Assembly: GCA_964365025.1 (NCBI GenBank) | Contig: CAYIOJ010000012.1 | Span: 1 to 21,006, forward strand | Direction: 5' to 3' | Length of the DNA: 21,006 nt | From: UBA10003 sp964365025 | Lineage (GTDB): Bacteria; Patescibacteriota; Patescibacteriia; Magasanikbacterales; UBA10003 | Part shown: piece after piece, positions 4,745-12,395 of the stretch | How positions within the stretch are numbered: position 1 is the first letter of the stretch | Layout: each line of letters opens with the position of its first letter | Position numbers and translations under genes: made by a program | The notes under the pieces: generated by a model | What the model was told of the DNA's origin: nothing | The model's database searches: none | The model's input: the letters and a program-made list of their open reading frames with translations, nothing else

Positions 4745-6823
4745 ATGCCCAGAGATTATCCATTGGAAAAGACCCGCAATATTGGGATTATCGCTCACAT
4801 TGATGCCGGCAAAACCACGGTGTCCGAGCGCGTTTTGTTTTACACCGGGAAAAAACACAAAATCGGCGAAGTGCACGAGGGCGCGACCACCATGGATTGG
4901 ATGGAACAAGAGCGTGAACGCGGCATTACCATCACTTCCGCCGCCACCACTTGTTTTTGGAAGGATTGCCGCATCAACTTGATTGACACCCCCGGGCACA
5001 TTGATTTTACCGTAGAGGTGAAACGGTCTTTGCGCGTGCTGGACGGCGCGGTGGTGATTTTTGACGGCGTGGCCGGCGTGGAACCGCAGTCGGAAACCAA
5101 CTGGCGTTATGCCGACGAATACAAAGTGCCGCGTATTTGTTTTATCAACAAATTGGACCGAATGGGCGCTAATTTTTTTAATGATGTTAAATCAATTCAT
5201 GAACGGCTGACCAAAAACGCCATTCCATTGCAGTTACCCATTGGCACTGAAGCCAATTTCAAAGGAACAGTTGATTTGCTCACTCGCAAGGCCTACATAT
5301 ATATGGATGATCTGGGCAAGGAAATCAAGGAGGAAGAAATTCCGACTGATCTGAAAGAAATGGCCGAGCAATATCGTTCGGAGTTGGTGGAAAAAATAGC
5401 CGAGAATGATGAAAAACTTTTAAATAAATATTTGGCCGGCGAAGAAATTCCGTTAGAAGATTTGAAAAAAGTTTTGCGTCAAGCCGTGGTCAATTTTGAA
5501 ATTGTGCCAATTCTCTGTGGTTCGGCTTTGAAAAATAAAGGCGTGCAGTTTATGTTGGACGCTGTGGTTGATTATCTGCCCCATCCTTTGGATGTGGCCG
5601 CGCCGCACGGTTTTGATCCCAATGACAAAGAAAAAGATATTGATGTCAAGGTTGGCGATGACGCGCCGTTTGTCGGTTTGGCTTTTAAAATCGCGGCTGA
5701 CCCGTTTATTGGCAAATTGGTTTTTTTTCGCGTTTATTCAGGTAAATTGCAAGCCGGTTCCTATGTGCTAAACACCACTACCGGCGAACGCGAACGCATT
5801 GGCCGTTTGGTCAGGATGCACGCCAACCATCGCGAGGAAATCAATGAAGTCTTGGCAGGAGACATTGCCGCGGCAGTCGGTTTGAAAAACACTTTTACCG
5901 GTCACACTCTCTGCGAGCCGGAACATCCGGTAATGCTTGAATCCATCGTGTTTCCCGAACCGGTTATCTCCATTGCCATTGAACCAAAAACTAAAGCCGA
6001 CCAGGAAAAAATGGGCATGGCTTTGCAGAAATTAGCCGAGGAAGATCCGACTTTCCACATCAAAACCGATGAAGACACTTTGCAAACCATTATTTCCGGC
6101 ATGGGTGAATTGCATTTGGATATTATCGTGGATAGAATGAGAAGAGAATTTAAAGTTGAGGCCAATGTGGGCCGGCCGCAAGTGGCTTACAAAGAGGCGA
6201 TTAAACAGTTGGCCGAGGGCGAGGGAAAATACATCCGCCAGTCAGGCGGTCGCGGCCAATACGGACACTGCTGGCTGCGCATTGAACCCTTGGAGCGCGG
6301 AGCCGGTTTTGAATTTGTTGATGAGATCAAAGGTGGGGTCGTGCCTCGGGAATTTATTCCGGCTATTCATAAAGGCGTCAAAGACGCGATTGATAAGGGA
6401 GTGCTTGCCGGCTATCCTTTGGTGGATATTAAGGCCACGGTTTTTGACGGTTCTTATCACGAGGTGGACTCTTCGGAAATGTCTTTCAAAATGGCCGGCT
6501 CGTTTGCTTTGCAAGAGGCGGTGAAAAAAGCCGGACCAATGATTTTGGAACCGGTGATGAAGGTGGAGGTAATAACTTCCGAACAGTTTATGGGTGATGT
6601 GATTGGCAATCTGAACTCCAAGCGCGGACAAATCATGGAAATGCGCGATCGGCCGGGCGTAAAAGTAATTGACGCCATGGTGCCGCTCTCCGAGATGTTC
6701 GGCTATGCCACGGATTTGCGTTCCATGACCCAGGGCCGCGCTTCCTATTCTATGGAATTTGCTCATTACGCCGAAGTGCCGTCTAACGTGGCTAAAGAAA
6801 TTATTGAGGGGAAGAGGAAATAA
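4745..6823 (+). CDS. fusA: Translation elongation factor G
   Basis: This GTPase drives ribosomal translocation and, with RRF, ribosome recycling. The 692-residue protein has the G motifs AHIDAGKT (17-24), DTPGH (81-85) and NKLD (135-138), followed by domains II-V at full length. The 4715 frame start would add residues from within the repeat, so the ATG at 4745, matching the usual MPRDYPLEKTRNIGI start, is preferred. No key motif is missing. It follows rpsG in the usual str order. A separate promoter follows its stop. Confidence 0.98.
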   Translation: MPRDYPLEKTRNIGIIAHIDAGKTTVSERVLFYTGKKHKIGEVHEGATTMDWMEQERERGITITSAATTCFWKDCRINLIDTPGHIDFTVEVKRSLRVLDGAVVIFDGVAGVEPQSETNWRYADEYKVPRICFINKLDRMGANFFNDVKSIHERLTKNAIPLQLPIGTEANFKGTVDLLTRKAYIYMDDLGKEIKEEEIPTDLKEMAEQYRSELVEKIAENDEKLLNKYLAGEEIPLEDLKKVLRQAVVNFEIVPILCGSALKNKGVQFMLDAVVDYLPHPLDVAAPHGFDPNDKEKDIDVKVGDDAPFVGLAFKIAADPFIGKLVFFRVYSGKLQAGSYVLNTTTGERERIGRLVRMHANHREEINEVLAGDIAAAVGLKNTFTGHTLCEPEHPVMLESIVFPEPVISIAIEPKTKADQEKMGMALQKLAEEDPTFHIKTDEDTLQTIISGMGELHLDIIVDRMRREFKVEANVGRPQVAYKEAIKQLAEGEGKYIRQSGGRGQYGHCWLRIEPLERGAGFEFVDEIKGGVVPREFIPAIHKGVKDAIDKGVLAGYPLVDIKATVFDGSYHEVDSSEMSFKMAGSFALQEAVKKAGPMILEPVMKVEVITSEQFMGDVIGNLNSKRGQIMEMRDRPGVKVIDAMVPLSEMFGYATDLRSMTQGRASYSMEFAHYAEVPSNVAKEIIEGKRK

Positions 6824-6827
6824 TTGT

Positions 6828-6857
6828 TTGACAAGCATTTGAGAATTTTAGTAAAAT
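6828..6857 (+). promoter_or_regulatory. Promoter between fusA and the small acidic gene
   Basis: TTGACA (6828-6833, perfect) and TAAAAT (6852-6857, five of six) lie 18 bases apart. The predicted start is near 6864, only about 4 bases before the ATG at 6868, so the transcript may be nearly leaderless. Confidence 0.65.
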
Positions 6858-6867
6858 TGAAATTGTT

Positions 6868-7197
6868 ATGGACGGCAGTTTAAAGAAAATCATCAGTTTA
6901 ATTAAAAAAACCGGCGATCGGCTGATTGTTTTGGAAACCGATAATCCCGAACCCTATGTGGTGATGGGTTTGGCGGATTATGAAAAATTGATTGAAGGGA
7001 AGATGTCCTGGGAAAAACAGGAGCCGTTGCCTTTGTCTGAATCATTGCCTAATTTTGATGATTTGGCCGATTCCGAACTGTCTGATTTTTCCGCTGATAG
7101 CAAAGCAGATGATGTTTTTGGCGAAGAAGAAATAAAAGAAAAGCCGGTTGCGGAAGAAAGGGAAGATCAGTACTATTTTGAGCCGTTAGAGCCGTAA
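6868..7197 (+). CDS. Small acidic protein of unknown function, antitoxin-like N-terminus
   Basis: The product is 109 residues. Residues 1-45 (basic helix SLKKIISLIKKTGDRLIVLE, then PYVVMGLADYEKLIEG) resemble the N-terminal fold of Phd/YefM-type antitoxins or similar DNA-binding proteins, by pattern only. Residues 46-109 are a low-complexity acidic tail rich in Glu, Asp and Ser that is probably disordered. No toxin gene is adjacent. It sits between fusA and tuf with its own promoter, and tuf has another promoter behind it, so it can be expressed independently. The start is fixed by the promoter and the T before the ATG. I cannot assign a function. Confidence 0.7.
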   Translation: MDGSLKKIISLIKKTGDRLIVLETDNPEPYVVMGLADYEKLIEGKMSWEKQEPLPLSESLPNFDDLADSELSDFSADSKADDVFGEEEIKEKPVAEEREDQYYFEPLEP

Positions 7198-7220
7198 TTG
7201 ATTACACACAAATCAAACCC

Positions 7221-7248
7221 TTGCCTTTTTTTACAGATGTGATATAAT
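7221..7248 (+). promoter_or_regulatory. Promoter of tuf
   Basis: A perfect TATAAT (7243-7248) is preceded at 16 bases by TTGCCT (7221-7226, four of six). Transcription near 7255 would give a 45-base, A/T-rich leader without a Shine-Dalgarno site. A separate strong promoter fits the high demand for EF-Tu. Confidence 0.75.
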
Positions 7249-7299
7249 AAAAAGCAAGTTTTAAGTTTATTTAATTTTTATTTAATTTTAGCCAAAAAT

Positions 7300-8490
7300 A
7301 TGGCAGACAAATTTGAAAGAACCAAGCCGCACGTTAATGTCGGCACGATCGGCCACGTTGACCACGGAAAAACCACTTTAACCGCGGCCATTTTGCAGGT
7401 TTTAAAAACTCACGGTTTTAAAGCCCAGGACAAAGGCGTTGATCAGATTGACGCCGCTCCTGAAGAAAAAGCTCGCGGTATCACCATTGCCACAGCGCAC
7501 GTGGAATACGAATCTGAAAAAAGACATTATGCCCACGTGGATTGTCCGGGCCATGCTGATTATGTGAAGAACATGATTACCGGCGCCGCTCAAATGGATG
7601 GCGCTGTTTTGGTGGTGTCGGCCGCTGACGGCCCCATGCCCCAGACCCGCGAACATATTCTGTTGGCCCGTCAAGTCGGCGTGCCCTATATTGTTGTTTT
7701 CTTGAACAAAGTTGATCAGGTGACTGATCCGGAATTGATTGATTTGGTGGAAGAAGAAATTAAGGATTTATTGAAAAAATATGAATTTCCGGGCGACACC
7801 ACTCCGATTATTCGCGGTAGCGCTTTGAAGGCCTTGCAAAATCCTTCCGATGAAGCCGCCGCCAAGCCGATTTTGGATTTGATGAAAGCCATGGATGAAT
7901 TTATTACCGAACCGGTTCGCGACATTGAAAAACCGTTTTTAATGCCGGTGGAAGACGTTTTCTCCATTGAAGGCCGCGGTACTGTGGTGACCGGTAGAAT
8001 TGAACGCGGAAAAATCAACTTGAACGGAGAAGTGGAAATTGTCGGTATTAAAGATACTACCAAAACAGTGGTAACCGGCATTGAAATGTTTAATAAATCG
8101 CTTGATGAAGGATTGGCCGGAGACAACGCCGGTTTGCTTTTGCGCGGCACTAAAAAAGACGATGTTGAACGCGGTATGGTTTTGGCCAAGCCCGGTTCGG
8201 TCACCCCGCACAGCGAATTTGAGGGTGAAGTTTACATCTTGAGCAAAGAAGAAGGCGGCCGCCACAAACCGTTTTTCACCGGCTATAAACCCCAATTCTA
8301 TATCCGCACCACTGATGTAACCGGTGAGGTGACTTTGTCCGCCGGCACGGAAATGGTGATGCCCGGCGATACTGTAAAATTGCAGATTAAATTGATTACC
8401 CCGGTGGCATTGGAAGAAAAACAGCGTTTTGCCATTCGCGAAGGCGGCAAGACTGTTGGCGCGGGCGTGGTGATAAAGATTAGCAAATAA
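7300..8490 (+). CDS. tuf: Translation elongation factor Tu
   Basis: EF-Tu delivers aminoacyl-tRNA to the ribosomal A site. The 396-residue protein is full length. G-domain motifs are GHVDHGKT (18-25), DCPGH (81-85) with the catalytic His85, and NKVD (136-139). Domains II and III follow, with the typical GRGTVVTGRIERG and the end AIREGGKTVGAGVV. The short form of the G domain, without the proteobacterial insertion, is present. The stop is 4 bases before rpsJ, so the two are co-transcribed. Confidence 0.99.
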   Translation: MADKFERTKPHVNVGTIGHVDHGKTTLTAAILQVLKTHGFKAQDKGVDQIDAAPEEKARGITIATAHVEYESEKRHYAHVDCPGHADYVKNMITGAAQMDGAVLVVSAADGPMPQTREHILLARQVGVPYIVVFLNKVDQVTDPELIDLVEEEIKDLLKKYEFPGDTTPIIRGSALKALQNPSDEAAAKPILDLMKAMDEFITEPVRDIEKPFLMPVEDVFSIEGRGTVVTGRIERGKINLNGEVEIVGIKDTTKTVVTGIEMFNKSLDEGLAGDNAGLLLRGTKKDDVERGMVLAKPGSVTPHSEFEGEVYILSKEEGGRHKPFFTGYKPQFYIRTTDVTGEVTLSAGTEMVMPGDTVKLQIKLITPVALEEKQRFAIREGGKTVGAGVVIKISK

Positions 8491-8494
8491 TCAC

Positions 8495-8842
8495 ATGAGC
8501 GACCCTAAAGTTGTAAAGACCAAAAAAGAAGAAGAAGCGGAACAGCGCATTCGGATTAAAATCCGAGCTTATGACAATAAAATTATTGATCAAGCCGCTA
8601 AGACAATAATTGATACCGCCGAGCGGCAGGGCGCTTCGGTAATTGGCCCGGTGCCATTGCCGACGGAGAAAAAACGCTACACGGTAAATCGTTCCACCTT
8701 TGTGCACAAAGACGCGCGCGAACAGTATGAAATGCGCACCCACAAAAGATTGATTGAGATTAAGAATCCGAATTCCAAGGCCATTGATGCCCTGATGCAT
8801 CTGAACCTGCCAGCCGGCGTGGATGTAGAGATAAAAATGTAG
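8495..8842 (+). CDS. rpsJ: 30S ribosomal protein S10
   Basis: S10 is part of the 30S head and in many bacteria also a NusE transcription factor. The 115-residue protein has a charged N-terminal extension of about 15 residues (MSDPKVVKTKKEEEAEQ) before the canonical RIRIKIRAYD. It also has GPVPLPTEKKRYTV and RTHKRLIEI. It is the only native gene in the window with a C rather than a T before the ATG. An internal start without the extension is not supported by any ATG near RIRIK. It follows tuf by 4 bases, but a 177-base gap with structured RNA separates it from rplC. Confidence 0.97.
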   Translation: MSDPKVVKTKKEEEAEQRIRIKIRAYDNKIIDQAAKTIIDTAERQGASVIGPVPLPTEKKRYTVNRSTFVHKDAREQYEMRTHKRLIEIKNPNSKAIDALMHLNLPAGVDVEIKM

Positions 8843-8852
8843 AACAAAAAAA

Positions 8853-8912
8853 CTTGCGGAGAGAAGATAGAGAAGATCCTTTAAGGAAAACTTCTATCGG
8901 CTGTCAGGCAAG
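8853..8912 (+). promoter_or_regulatory. Structured RNA leader between rpsJ and rplC
   Basis: CTTGC (8853-8857) pairs with GCAAG (8908-8912) around an inner stem pairing 8866-8875 with CTTCTATC (8891-8898), with a 2-base bulge. Inside this is a short TCCT/AGGA hairpin. It is a compact nested fold in the widest gap of the operon. A leader controlled by a ribosomal protein (L3 or L4 would be obvious candidates) is inference. Confidence 0.4.
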
Positions 8913-8972
8913 ATTTGAGGAGATTGACAATTATATCTGATTCCAAAATAGTATTCGGTTTGTTTTGTTAGG

Positions 8973-9000
8973 AAGTCAGAAGGCAAATCTTCTGGCTTTT
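8973..9000 (+). terminator. Attenuator-like hairpin upstream of rplC
   Basis: A 10-bp stem (8973-8982 with 8989-8998, one G-U) with a 6-base loop ends in TTTT and further T-rich sequence, 19 bases before the rplC ATG. Unregulated termination here would silence the downstream ribosomal genes, so partial read-through or attenuation is more likely. A TTGACA at 8924-8929 lies upstream with only a poorly spaced -10 (TAGTAT, 19 bases). Confidence 0.55.
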
Positions 9001-9019
9001 AGTTTACTTGGGTTATAGT

Positions 9020-9763
9020 ATGAAATTTATTCTTGGCAAAAAAATTCAGATGTCGCAGATTTTTAAAGAGAATGGCGATGTCGTGCCCGTAACCATTGTT
9101 GAAGCCGGCCCTTGTTTTGTGACGCAGGTGAAAAAAGATACAGGCACCGGCCGTTCGGGGATTCAGGTTGGTTTTGAACCAACGGTGGCGAAGCATTTGA
9201 ATAAACCCCAATTGGGCCATTTAAAAAATTTGCCAAGTCTGAGATTTTTAAAAGAATTTTCTTTAAAAATGGGAGAAGAAGTGAAAGTGGAGCGCGGCGA
9301 TGAAATAACTGTGGAGAGTTTTAAATTGGGGGAAAAAGTTGAGGTGGTGGGAGTTTCCAAAGGAAAGGGATTTCAGGGCGTGGTCAAGAGGCATCATTTT
9401 GCCGGCGGGCCGGCCACGCACGGCCATAAAGATAATTTGAGAATGCCGGGTGACATCGGCGCGGGCGGCGTACAGAGAGTTTTTAAAGATCAACGCATGG
9501 CCGGGCGCATGGGCGGCGATCAGATTACTATTAAAAATTTGGAAATCGCGGCAATAGACGCGGAGAAAAATATTTTGAAAATCAAGGGGGCTTTGCCTGG
9601 CGGTCGGAACGGTTTATTGGCAATCATCGGAGAAGGCGAATTAGTCGTGAAGAAAAAAGCTGAACCGGTCGTCGCGCCAGCGGAAACAACTGCCGCTCCG
9701 GTAGAATCAAAAACAGCTCCGGAACCGGCCGCGGCGCCGGTTGAAGAAAAATCCAAAGCTTAA
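9020..9763 (+). CDS. rplC: 50S ribosomal protein L3
   Basis: L3 is an early assembly protein with a loop reaching the peptidyl transferase centre. The 247-residue protein starts MKFILGKKIQMSQIF and contains GKGFQGVVKRHHF, GGPATHGHKDNLRMPG and RMAGRMGGDQIT. In the loop corresponding to E. coli GQNQTPGKVF it reads GAGGVQRVF, one residue shorter and without the Gln methylated by PrmB. The last 37 or so residues are a low-complexity Ala/Pro/Glu/Lys tail not found in typical L3 of about 210 residues. The ATG at 9020 is preferred to the TTG at 9008. Confidence 0.98.
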   Translation: MKFILGKKIQMSQIFKENGDVVPVTIVEAGPCFVTQVKKDTGTGRSGIQVGFEPTVAKHLNKPQLGHLKNLPSLRFLKEFSLKMGEEVKVERGDEITVESFKLGEKVEVVGVSKGKGFQGVVKRHHFAGGPATHGHKDNLRMPGDIGAGGVQRVFKDQRMAGRMGGDQITIKNLEIAAIDAEKNILKIKGALPGGRNGLLAIIGEGELVVKKKAEPVVAPAETTAAPVESKTAPEPAAAPVEEKSKA

Positions 9764-9765
9764 TT

Positions 9766-10392
9766 ATGGCTAAAATTAATATCTACAATTTTGAAGGCCA
9801 GGTGGTTGGGACAGAGGATTTGAATTCCAAAGTTTTTGAAGTTCAAGTAAAACCGGAGTTGATTCATTTTGTGGTTAACGGGTTGATGGCTAATAGCCGT
9901 CAAGTTTCCGCGCATACGAAAACCAGAGGCGAGGTTTCCGGCGGCGGCAAAAAACCTTGGAAGCAAAAAGGCACGGGCCGCGCGCGTCAGGGTTCAATCC
10001 GCTCTCCATTGTGGCGCGGCGGCGGGGTTGTTTTTGGTCCAAGACCGGAGCGCAATTTTAAAGTTAAAATAAACCGTAAAACTAAGCAGACTGTTTTGAA
10101 TATGGTTTTGTCTGACAAAGTAAAAGCAAACGCTTTAATTCTTTTGGAAAGTTTCGATTTGCCCGAAGCCAAAACCAAGGCCTTTGTCAAAATGATGAAA
10201 ACATTGCCGGTCGTTGGCAAAAAAGTTTTAGTGGTTTTTTCGGCCAAAAAAGATAATTTGCGCCGCGCTTCCAAAAATTTGCCGTCGGTAAATCAGGAAA
10301 ATTTGGAAGAATTGAATTTGTTGGATATTTTAAACGCCGATACGGTTTTGACAACGGCGGAAGCGGTTAAATTTTGGCAAAAAAATAAGTAA
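9766..10392 (+). CDS. rplD: 50S ribosomal protein L4
   Basis: L4 lines the peptide exit tunnel. The 208-residue protein has the conserved extended loop TRGEVSGGGKKPWKQKGTGR, then GSIRSPLWRGGGVVFGP. In other bacteria L4 is the autoregulator of the S10 operon; the structured leader just upstream of rplC would be a natural target, though this is untested. The gap to rplC is 2 bases. Confidence 0.98.
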   Translation: MAKINIYNFEGQVVGTEDLNSKVFEVQVKPELIHFVVNGLMANSRQVSAHTKTRGEVSGGGKKPWKQKGTGRARQGSIRSPLWRGGGVVFGPRPERNFKVKINRKTKQTVLNMVLSDKVKANALILLESFDLPEAKTKAFVKMMKTLPVVGKKVLVVFSAKKDNLRRASKNLPSVNQENLEELNLLDILNADTVLTTAEAVKFWQKNK

Positions 10393-10397
10393 GCAGT

Positions 10398-10835
10398 ATG
10401 AAATTTTTTGACAGATGGACAAGAAAAAAAGGAACGCCTCAAAAAGCGCCCGCCACGGCGCCGGTTGTTGATCAGCTCAAAAATGAATCTGAAACAAAAT
10501 CGGAAAAGACCGCCGAAGAGATGATGAAAGACGTGAAAACAAAAAAATATCATCCGGCCAGCCGCTTGCTTCTTAAACCGCTGGTAACAGAAAAAATTAC
10601 CTATTTGCAAAGTAATGGCCAGTATGGTTTTGAAGTGTTGCCCTCGGCCAATAAATTGGAAGTGAAAAAAGCGATTGAAGCTATTTACGGCGTGCAAGTG
10701 GTAAAGGTTAGAATGATTAATATTATGGGCAAAGAAGTGCGTTATGGACGCGTGTTCGGCCAAAGAAAAGATCGCAAAAAAGCCATCATAACCTTGAAGA
10801 AGGGCGAGAGAATTGAATTGCATAAGAACGTGTAA
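10398..10835 (+). CDS. rplW: 50S ribosomal protein L23 with N-terminal extension
   Basis: L23 sits at the tunnel exit and is the docking site for trigger factor and SRP. The core begins near residue 53 (HPASRLLLKPLVTEKITYL) and shows EVKKAIEAIYGVQVVKV and the Lys/Arg-rich GQRKDRKKA. Residues 1-50 are an extra charged, probably disordered segment (Lys, Glu, Ala, Pro), making the protein 145 residues against about 95-100 normally. The frame is open with no nearer ATG that fits, and M398 has a T before it, so the extension is likely translated. Confidence 0.96.
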   Translation: MKFFDRWTRKKGTPQKAPATAPVVDQLKNESETKSEKTAEEMMKDVKTKKYHPASRLLLKPLVTEKITYLQSNGQYGFEVLPSANKLEVKKAIEAIYGVQVVKVRMINIMGKEVRYGRVFGQRKDRKKAIITLKKGERIELHKNV

Positions 10836-10836
10836 T

Positions 10837-11667
10837 ATGCCGATTAAAGTTTACAAAAAAAATTCAGCCGGTCGGCGGTTCTCCAGTGTTGACACTTTTT
10901 CCGATTTAACTAATACTGCGCCCACCAAATCACTGATGAAGTCGCACAAGAAGCGTACCGGCCGCTCCAGAGGGCTCATAACCGTGCGTCATCGCGGCGG
11001 CGGCACGCGTCCGTTTTATCGTTTGATTGATTTTAAACAGCAGAAATTTGATGTGGCCGCCGAGGTCAAGTCAATTGAATATGATCCGAATCGTGGCGCC
11101 CGCATCGCCTTGGTGGAATACAGCGACGGAATAAAAAGTTATATTTTAGCGCCTAATAATTTAACTGTCGGCGTTAAACTGATTTTTTCCCAAAAAAGAA
11201 TTGACGTGCAGTACGGCAATCGCATGCCTTTGAAACACATGCCCGTTGGTTTAATGATTCATAATGTTGAATTAAATCCCGGCGCCGGCGGAAAATTGGT
11301 GCGCGGGGCGGGAAATTCCGCCCAGCTTATGGCCATGGAGGGGGACTGCGCGGTTTTGAAAATGCCTTCCGGAGAAATTCGTAGAGTTTTAACAGCTTGT
11401 TCGGCCTCCATCGGCCAGGTCAGCAATCCCGACAGAAATTTGATTCGTTGGGGCAAGGCCGGCCGCATGCGCCATCGCGGCATTAAGCCGAGCGTGCGCG
11501 GCAAAGCGATGAATCCGGTGGACCATCCGCATGGCGGCGGCGAGGGCCATAATCCGATTGGTATGGCGCGTCCGGAGACGCCTTGGGGTAAGCCGGCCCT
11601 GGGAGTTAAAACCAGAAAACATAATAAATGGAGCGATAAATTTATAATGCATCGAAGAAAGAAGTAA
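10837..11667 (+). CDS. rplB: 50S ribosomal protein L2
   Basis: L2 supports peptidyl transferase activity and subunit joining. The 276-residue protein has the RNA-binding block RGLITVRHRGGG and the C-terminal NPVDHPHGGGEGH with the conserved His. An upstream in-frame ATG at 10813 lies inside rplW and is rejected; the ATG at 10837 begins the canonical MPIKVYKK and is 1 base past the rplW stop. Confidence 0.99.
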   Translation: MPIKVYKKNSAGRRFSSVDTFSDLTNTAPTKSLMKSHKKRTGRSRGLITVRHRGGGTRPFYRLIDFKQQKFDVAAEVKSIEYDPNRGARIALVEYSDGIKSYILAPNNLTVGVKLIFSQKRIDVQYGNRMPLKHMPVGLMIHNVELNPGAGGKLVRGAGNSAQLMAMEGDCAVLKMPSGEIRRVLTACSASIGQVSNPDRNLIRWGKAGRMRHRGIKPSVRGKAMNPVDHPHGGGEGHNPIGMARPETPWGKPALGVKTRKHNKWSDKFIMHRRKK

Positions 11668-11675
11668 TATTTTGT

Positions 11676-12017
11676 ATGAGCAGAAGTTTAAAAAAAGGCC
11701 CGTTTGTTGATGAAAAATTGTTAAAGAAGATAATGAAGTTAAGACAGGGCGACAAAACAATTATTAAGACTTGGTCCAGAGATTCGCAAATAACGCCGGA
11801 AATGGTGGGTTTTACTATTGGCGTTCATAACGGCAAATTACATATACCGGTACTGGTGGTGGAAAATATGGTCGGCCATCGTCTGGGTGAATTTTCCCCG
11901 ACTCGCAAATTTGTCAAACATGGCGGAAAGATGCAAAAAGAATTAGAAACCAAGCAGGCGGAAACGGCTAAACAGCAAGTCGCGGCCGTGACTGCCAAGC
12001 CCGAAGCTAAGAAATGA
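11676..12017 (+). CDS. rpsS: 30S ribosomal protein S19
   Basis: S19 is in the 30S head, close to S13 and the A-site finger. The 113-residue protein has MSRSLKKGPFVDEKLL, TWSRDSQITPEMVGFTIGVHNGK and the C-terminal core GHRLGEFSPTRKF. A tail of about 20 residues rich in Lys, Ala, Gln and Glu exceeds the usual 92-95 residues. The stop codon lies inside a short palindrome (12015-12029). Confidence 0.98.
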   Translation: MSRSLKKGPFVDEKLLKKIMKLRQGDKTIIKTWSRDSQITPEMVGFTIGVHNGKLHIPVLVVENMVGHRLGEFSPTRKFVKHGGKMQKELETKQAETAKQQVAAVTAKPEAKK

Positions 12018-12048
12018 CGCAAAGCGTCATCCCCGCGTAAGCGGGGAT
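12015..12048. repeat. Two adjacent palindromes between rpsS and rplV
   Basis: TGACGC (12015-12020) pairs with GCGTCA (12024-12029), overlapping the rpsS stop. ATCCCCGC (12029-12036) pairs with GCGGGGAT (12041-12048) around a GTAA loop. The second stem is the familiar GTCATCCCCGC-type dispersed intergenic repeat. It fills almost the whole gap and lacks a U-run. Confidence 0.65.
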
Positions 12049-12061
12049 CTAAACCTTATTT

Positions 12062-12394
12062 ATGGAAGTCAAAGCCAAAGCCAGATATATTAGAATGTCT
12101 TCTCGCAAAGTCAAATTAGTGATTGATTTGATCCGCGGCAAATCGGTCAAAGAAGCCGAGGCGATTTTGGCTTTTGTCAATAAAATAGCCGTCCGGCCGG
12201 TTAGCAAATTATTGCAATCAGCCGTGGCCAATGCCGTTAATAATTTTAAATTGGAAAAAGATAAATTGTTTATTAAAAAAATCGCCGCTGATCAGGGTCC
12301 GTCTTTAAAAAGATGGCGGCCGCGCGCTTTTGGTCGAGCCGCACCGATTAAAAAACATACTTGTCATATTTCCATTGTTTTGGAAGATCGCTAA
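12062..12394 (+). CDS. rplV: 50S ribosomal protein L22
   Basis: L22 has a beta-hairpin forming part of the exit-tunnel constriction. The 110-residue protein has KARYIRMSSRKVKLVIDLIRGK, the helical SAVANAVNNFKL block and the hairpin DQGPSLKRWRPRAFGRAAPI. The length is normal. The next gene starts 1 base after its stop. Confidence 0.98.
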   Translation: MEVKAKARYIRMSSRKVKLVIDLIRGKSVKEAEAILAFVNKIAVRPVSKLLQSAVANAVNNFKLEKDKLFIKKIAADQGPSLKRWRPRAFGRAAPIKKHTCHISIVLEDR

Positions 12395-12395
12395 T

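Noticed and set aside
4220..4999. Minus-strand open frame of 259 codons across rpsG and fusA
   Set aside because: It is opposite two certain genes and spans a repeat; no recognisable protein.
12330..12395. Upstream in-frame extension of rpsC into rplV
   Set aside because: S3 homology begins at MGHKVHPK, and the ATG there has the local T-before-start signal.
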